From: Actinomycetes bacterium
Lineage (GTDB): Bacteria; Actinomycetota; Actinomycetes; Mycobacteriales; Micromonosporaceae
Length of the DNA stretch: 34,740 nucleotides
NCBI GenBank assembly: GCA_021793335.1
Contig: JAJYSW010000004.1
Location: forward strand, 1-34,740
Reading direction: 5' to 3'
Shown here: positions 30,046-34,740 of the stretch, in pieces
How the letters are laid out: every line of letters starts with the position of its first letter
Numbering within the stretch: position 1 is the first letter of the stretch
Made by a program: the position numbers and the translations under genes
The notes under the pieces: generated by a model
The model's database searches: none
Seen by the model: only the letters and a program-made list of their open reading frames with translations
What the model was told of the DNA's origin: nothing

Positions 30046-30819
30046 TCAGCAGCGGCGCGCACGCAAGGCGTAGGTCGCGTACGGCATGGAGAAGGCGTCT
30101 CGGCCCGCGAGCGCGGGATGGTCTGCGATGAGGGCCTGGACCGCAGCGGTCAGCGCGGCCCGGCGGTCGTCGTCGGCGGTGAGGTAGACCGAGCGCGACT
30201 GGACGAGGCGGATCAGGCCGGGTCCGTCGAAGGTCTTGTCGTGGCGGAAGATCCGGACTTCGGGGTCGGCGAAGCCCGGGCCGAGGAAGCCGGGTTCGGC
30301 GGCCTCCCGGGCGATGCGCTCGCCCGTTGAGGAGCCGATGATGTCGGTGAGCGCCGCGACCCAGTCGACGGTCTCGTCCCGGGTGTTCCAGATGGGGGCG
30401 AGGACGCCGCCTTCGCGCAGGACTCGGCGGAACTCCGGGAGCGCGCGCTCCCGGTCGAACCAGTGGAGGGCCTGCCCGGCCGTGACGGCGTCGACCGCGC
30501 CGTCGGGCAGCGGCAGGCGTTCGGCGGTGCCTCGGTGGCTTGCGGCGAGGCCCGCACTGCCGGAGACGAGCGCATCGAGCATCCGCGGGTCCGGTTCGAT
30601 GGCGGTGACGCGGTGCCCGGCGGCGATGAGGGCGCGAGTGAGCAGGCCGGTGCCCGCGCCGACGTCCGCGACGTCGATCGGTTCGTCGCCGAGCATCCAG
30701 GCGAGGGCCTCTCTCGGATACGAGGGACGGACGGTGTCGTAGCAGTCGGCGGCCTGCCCGAATGACAGGGCGTGCTCGGGCGAGGGGGCCGTTTCGGAGT
30801 CCACCCCTTTACAGTACAT
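30046..30819 (-). CDS. Class I SAM-dependent methyltransferase
   Basis: YDTVRPSYP...DVADVGAGTGLLTRALIAAGHRVTAIEPDPRMLD..., VDAVTAGQALHWFD. A GTG at 30804 is an alternative, possibly leaderless, start. Confidence 0.88.
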   Translation of the reverse strand: MYCKGVDSETAPSPEHALSFGQAADCYDTVRPSYPREALAWMLGDEPIDVADVGAGTGLLTRALIAAGHRVTAIEPDPRMLDALVSGSAGLAASHRGTAERLPLPDGAVDAVTAGQALHWFDRERALPEFRRVLREGGVLAPIWNTRDETVDWVAALTDIIGSSTGERIAREAAEPGFLGPGFADPEVRIFRHDKTFDGPGLIRLVQSRSVYLTADDDRRAALTAAVQALIADHPALAGRDAFSMPYATYALRARRC

Positions 30820-30911
30820 ACGTTATGTTTCCTTCGCGGGGTTCGGAGCCCGCCTCGACGACACCGGGGCGGGCTCCGAGCCGGTGAAAGCGATCGGCAT
30901 AGGGTAGAGGC

Positions 30912-31742
30912 ATGCCGCAGGCCACCCGTCCGACCCAGTTGTCACCTTCCCGCGCCGCCGATTTCAAGCAGTGTCCGCTGCTGTACCGGTTCCGCGCGGT
31001 CGACCGGCTGCCGGAGCCGCCTTCGAAGGCACAGGTTCAGGGCACCCTGGTCCACTCCGTGCTCGAACGGCTCTACGAGGTCGAGGCCGGGCGGCGCACC
31101 CCCGAGGAGGCGCTGGCACTGATCGAGCCCGAGTGGGCGAAGCTCCGCGCCGGCGAGGACCTCGGCGAACTGTTCACCGGCCTCGATGACGAATCGGCGT
31201 GGCTGCGCGGCGTCCGCACCCTGGTGGAGACCTACTTCACGATGGAGGACCCCACCAGGCTGGAGCCCCACCGCACCGAATGCCTGGTCACGACCACGCT
31301 CGACGACGGCACCCGGCTCAAGGGGTTCATCGACCGCGCCGACGTCAACCCCGCCGGACTGGTCCGGCTCGTCGACTACAAGACCGGCAAGCGCCCGCCC
31401 GAGCGGTTCGCCGACAAGGCGCTGTTCCAGATGAAGTTCTACGCCCTGGTCTGGTGGCGCACCAGGGGTACCGTGCCGACGCTGCTGCGGCTGATGTACC
31501 TCGGTGACGGGCAGGTGCTCGACTACACCCCCGAGGAGGCCGAACTGGTGGCCTTCGAGCGGACACTGCGAGCGCTGTGGGCGACGATGCGCGAGGCGAT
31601 CGCCACCGGGCAGTTCCGGCCCCGGCCGTCGAAGCTGTGCGGCTGGTGCGCCCATCAACGGCACTGCCCGGAGTTCGGGGGCGAGCCTCCCGGCTATCCG
31701 CTGCCGACGGTCCTTCCCGGTCTGGAGATGCCTCCTACCTGA
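30912..31742 (+). CDS. RecB-family PD-(D/E)XK nuclease with predicted Fe-S cluster
   Basis: LSPSRAADFKQCPLLYRFR, GTLVHSVLERL, LKGFIDRADVNPAGLVRLVDYKTGK, C-terminal CGWCAHQRHCPEF (C-x2-C-x5-C). Confidence 0.9.
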   Translation: MPQATRPTQLSPSRAADFKQCPLLYRFRAVDRLPEPPSKAQVQGTLVHSVLERLYEVEAGRRTPEEALALIEPEWAKLRAGEDLGELFTGLDDESAWLRGVRTLVETYFTMEDPTRLEPHRTECLVTTTLDDGTRLKGFIDRADVNPAGLVRLVDYKTGKRPPERFADKALFQMKFYALVWWRTRGTVPTLLRLMYLGDGQVLDYTPEEAELVAFERTLRALWATMREAIATGQFRPRPSKLCGWCAHQRHCPEFGGEPPGYPLPTVLPGLEMPPT

Positions 31743-31806
31743 GATGGAGACGGTTGTCGTCCTTGCGTTCGATGAGGTGAACGCGCTGAACAGCTACCGT
31801 TGAACC

Positions 31807-33045
31807 GTGCAAGCCGCCACCCGCTTTCAACGCTTCCGACACTGGATCCACGCGCATCCGTTCCTGGCCGACACCGCCTTCGCCGCAGCGCTGTACGTGG
31901 TCTACGCCGGATCGCTCACCGTGCTCAGCAACGCCGTGGACCCGCAGACCGACACCAGCTGGGTCGAGGTCGGAGCGCTGGCCGTGGCGATGGCGCCGGT
32001 CGCGCTGCGCCGCAAGTGGCTGTGGGGCTCGGTCGCGTTGTCCATGGCGACCATGGTGGTCTCGATGACGATCGACCAACCGTGGCTCCTGGGCGACGGC
32101 GGCATCATATGGCTGGTCCTGACCTATACCGCTGCGGCTCACCGCACGCTGCCGCATGCGCTCGCGGTCAGTGCGGCCATATGGGCTCCGGTCACCGCCT
32201 CGGTGTTCTTCTACTACTGGCCCATTCAGGAGGGCCACGCAACCAACGCCAGCCTCATCTCGATGCTCAACTGGGTCATGGCCTCCACGGCGTTCTTCGT
32301 CGGCTGGGTGATGCGCAACCGGCGCATGAAGCTCAACGAGCTCGCCGATCGGGCCCGCATCGCCGAGGAGAGCCAGGCGGCCCTCGCTTCGCAGGCCGTG
32401 GCCGATGAGCAGCGCCGGATCGCACGTGAGCTGCACGATGTGGTGGCCCACCACATTTCGGTCATCGGTGTCATGTCCGAGGGCGCCAAACGGGTCCTGC
32501 GCACCGACCCCGACGCGGCCGAAGAGGCGCTGACGACGGTCAACCAGACCGCCCGCACCGCGCTCCGAGAGATGCGTGACATCCTCACCGTGCTGCGCAG
32601 CGCCCGGGAGGAACCCGACGGCACCGACCTCGAACCGCAGCCGACGGTCGACTCGCTGCGGGCGCTGGTCTCGCAGACCAAAGACGCCGGGCTGCCGGTG
32701 CGCTACCACGTCCACGGCGAGGAGTACCCGCTGCCGACCGGCGTGAGCCTGGCGGTCTACCGGATCGCGCAGGAGGCGCTGACCAACACGATCAAGCACG
32801 CCGGCCCGAGGGCGAAGGCGGGCGTCGTGGTGGATTACGGGGAAGACGAGTTCCGGATCTCGATCGGCGACTCCGGCCGTGGAGCGCCGGTGATCGCATC
32901 GTTCAGCGGGGGTCACGGGCTGATCGGGATGCGTGAGCGGGCCACCCTGTACGGAGGCTCACTCCAGGCTGGACCTCAGCCCGGCGGGGGCTACCTTGTG
33001 GAGGCCAAGTTTCCCAAGAACGCCCACCTGCAGGGAGTGCATTGA
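31807..33045 (+). CDS. Sensor histidine kinase (NarL/DesK type, HisKA_3)
   Basis: Multi-TM N-terminus; RRIARELHDVVAHHISVIGVMSEGA; VYRIAQEALTNTIKHAG; GGHGLIGMRERATLYGG. Confidence 0.93.
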   Translation: MQAATRFQRFRHWIHAHPFLADTAFAAALYVVYAGSLTVLSNAVDPQTDTSWVEVGALAVAMAPVALRRKWLWGSVALSMATMVVSMTIDQPWLLGDGGIIWLVLTYTAAAHRTLPHALAVSAAIWAPVTASVFFYYWPIQEGHATNASLISMLNWVMASTAFFVGWVMRNRRMKLNELADRARIAEESQAALASQAVADEQRRIARELHDVVAHHISVIGVMSEGAKRVLRTDPDAAEEALTTVNQTARTALREMRDILTVLRSAREEPDGTDLEPQPTVDSLRALVSQTKDAGLPVRYHVHGEEYPLPTGVSLAVYRIAQEALTNTIKHAGPRAKAGVVVDYGEDEFRISIGDSGRGAPVIASFSGGHGLIGMRERATLYGGSLQAGPQPGGGYLVEAKFPKNAHLQGVH

Positions 33046-33716
33046 TGAGCGAACGTCCGATCCGGTTGCTGTTGGCCGACGACCAGCAGCTGCTGCGCGC
33101 CGGATTCAAGATGGTGCTCGGCGCCGAGCCCGACATCGACATCATCGGCGAGGCATCCGACGGCGTCGAGGCGTTCGATCTGGCACGGCGTCTGGTGCCC
33201 GACGTCGTGCTCATGGACATCCGCATGCCGCGGCGTGACGGCGTAGCCGCCACTGCCGACATCGTCGAGGCGTCACTCCAGACCAGAGTGCTAGTACTGA
33301 CCACATTCGACCTCGATGAGTACGTGGTCGGCGCACTCCGGGCCGGAGCGGCCGGATTCCTCACCAAGGACGCCCCGGCGGCCGATCTGGTCGAGGCCAT
33401 CCGCACCGTCCATCGCGGGGGCGCCGTGGTGGCCCCGCACATCCTCTCGACGCTCCTGGGCCGCTTCGCCGAGGACCGCCGACCTCAGGACGACCGGGCC
33501 CCGGCCCTGCTCGACGCACTGACCGCCCGCGAGCGCGAGGTCCTGATGCTGCTGGCCAAAGGGCTCACCAACGCCGAGATCGCCACTTCGCTCACCGTCG
33601 GCGAGACCACCGTCAAGACCCACGTCGGGCATCTGCTGAACAAACTGGGCGTGCGCGACCGCGTCCAAGCGGTGGTGCTGGCCTACGAGAGCGGCCTGGT
33701 CCAGCCGGGGCGGTAG
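33045..33716 (+). CDS. LuxR/NarL-family response regulator
   Basis: IRLLLADDQQLLRAGFKMVL...DVVLMDIRMPRRDGV...LTAREREVLMLLAKGLTNAEIATSLTVGETTVKTHVGHLLNKLGVRDR; ATG at 33045 overlaps the kinase stop. Confidence 0.95.
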   Translation: MSERPIRLLLADDQQLLRAGFKMVLGAEPDIDIIGEASDGVEAFDLARRLVPDVVLMDIRMPRRDGVAATADIVEASLQTRVLVLTTFDLDEYVVGALRAGAAGFLTKDAPAADLVEAIRTVHRGGAVVAPHILSTLLGRFAEDRRPQDDRAPALLDALTAREREVLMLLAKGLTNAEIATSLTVGETTVKTHVGHLLNKLGVRDRVQAVVLAYESGLVQPGR

Positions 33717-33722
33717 CGAAGG

Positions 33723-33771
33723 GCCCGGCCCGCTCCCCCGGCGGCACACCGATGCTCCGGGGGCGCCGGGC
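33723..33771 (+). terminator. Possible terminator-like hairpin downstream of the response regulator
   Basis: Outer arms GCCCGGC/GCCGGGC and inner arms CCCCCGG/CCGGGGG with an asymmetric internal loop. Confidence 0.4.
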
Positions 33772-33918
33772 GGTCCGCGCCGGCTCGCGCAGCGAGTCCT
33801 ACCCAGGTACTCCGACCTACGTCTGAAGTCGGAGACGAAGACCGTTCTCAAAGCGGATGCATGGACGCAGGCGGTCCCATAGGGTCGAACCATGATCGAA
33901 CCAGTACCGCGATGCCAG

Positions 33919-33940
33919 ATGACATCATGTATGATGTCAT
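33919..33940. promoter_or_regulatory. Operator-like palindrome upstream of ABC ATPase gene
   Basis: ATGACATCAT-GT-ATGATGTCAT perfect 10-bp arms; extra half-site GATGTCAT at 33954-33961, 21 bp from the copy at 33933-33940. Confidence 0.6.
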
Positions 33941-34011
33941 AATCTGTTTCATCGATGTCATTTAGCTTCGTCCTCCGGAACACCGCCACCATCATCGAAA
34001 GAGAGAGCGCC

Positions 34012-34740
34012 GTGTCCACCGCATCCCCCGTCAAGACCACCGCCGTCGCCGCCCAAGGCGTCTGGAAAGCCTATGGTTCTGGTGAGGCGCAGGTCGTCGC
34101 GCTCCGCGACGTCTCAGTCGAATTCACCTCCGGCGCATTCACCGCCATCATGGGCCCCTCCGGCTCAGGCAAATCCACCCTCATGCACTGCCTCGCCGGC
34201 CTCGACACCACCGACCGCGGCACCGTCACCATCGGCCACACCACCCTCACCGGCCTCGGCGACAAAGCACTCACCAAACTCCGCCGCGACAAAATCGGCT
34301 TCATCTTCCAACAATTCAACCTCCTACCCACTCTCACCGCCGAAGAGAACATCACACTCCCGGCAGCCATCGCCGGCACCAAAGCCGACCCCGACTGGAT
34401 CAAACGCATCATCCACACCCTCGACCTCACCGACCGACTCGGACACAAACCAACCGAACTCTCCGGCGGCCAACAACAACGCGTCGCCTGCGCCCGCGCC
34501 CTGGCCGCCCGCCCCGAAGTCGTCTTCGCCGACGAACCCACCGGCAACCTCGACACCCGATCCGGCTCCGAAGTCCTCAACTTCCTCCGCACCAGCGTCG
34601 ACGACTTCGGCCAAACCATCGTCATGGTCACCCACGACCCCACCGCCGCCGCCTACGCCGACCGCATCGTCTTCCTCGCCGACGGCCAAATCGTCGACGA
34701 CATGAACGACCCCACCGCCGACACCGTCATCGACAAGATG
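34012..34740 (+). CDS. ABC transporter ATP-binding protein, MacB/LolD type (truncated by window end)
   Basis: Translated by hand from GTG 34012: MSTASPVKTTAVAAQGVWKAYGSGEAQVVALRDVSVEF...[20 protein letters not shown]...FIFQQFNLLPTLTAEENI...[32 protein letters not shown]...VMVTHDPTAAAYADR. Absent from the ORF track, presumably because no stop codon falls in the window. Confidence 0.93.
   Translation, partial: MSTASPVKTTAVAAQGVWKAYGSGEAQVVALRDVSVEFTSGAFTAIMGPSGSGKSTLMHCLAGLDTTDRGTVTIGHTTLTGLGDKALTKLRRDKIGFIFQQFNLLPTLTAEENITLPAAIAGTKADPDWIKRIIHTLDLTDRLGHKPTELSGGQQQRVACARALAARPEVVFADEPTGNLDTRSGSEVLNFLRTSVDDFGQTIVMVTHDPTAAAYADRIVFLADGQIVDDMNDPTADTVIDKM

Noticed and set aside
34073-34705. 210-aa plus-strand ORF (Pro/Ser/Thr/Ala-rich)
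   Set aside because: Out-of-frame reading of the truncated ABC ATPase gene that starts at 34012; its low complexity follows from the unusual codon pattern.

Overview
High-GC actinobacterial chromosomal window. From the ORF track plus my own reading of motifs I assign about 31 coding regions. The core is a complete Pup-proteasome locus: mpa/arc, dop, pup, prcB, prcA, pafA and pafB/pafC. It is embedded in conserved housekeeping neighbours: rbpA, fxsA, ppm, lnt, a polar amino-acid ABC transporter, a 5'-3' exonuclease, a HelY/Mtr4-like helicase, tatC/tatA, a ferredoxin, trmI, an S2P metalloprotease, a RecB-like Fe-S nuclease, a NarL/DesK-type two-component system and a truncated MacB/LolD-type ABC ATPase. 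Gene content and partial order match what I recall of the M. tuberculosis Rv2050-53 and Rv2090-Rv2119 regions. No CRISPR array, rRNA, tRNA, transposase or integrase was recognised. I do not see a wholly new multi-gene system. The items most worth a second look are: (i) a highly structured 181-nt pup-prcB spacer with mutually exclusive hairpins; (ii) a divergently oriented membrane PP2C/SpoIIE-type phosphatase gene between mpa and dop; (iii) a near-identical ~65-bp DNA segment shared by pafA and dop; (iv) a structured candidate leader RNA upstream of lnt; (v) an abrupt G-ending-codon depletion in the terminal ABC ATPase gene, preceded by a perfect AT-rich operator-like palindrome. All family calls are by eye from translated motifs; no database search was run.
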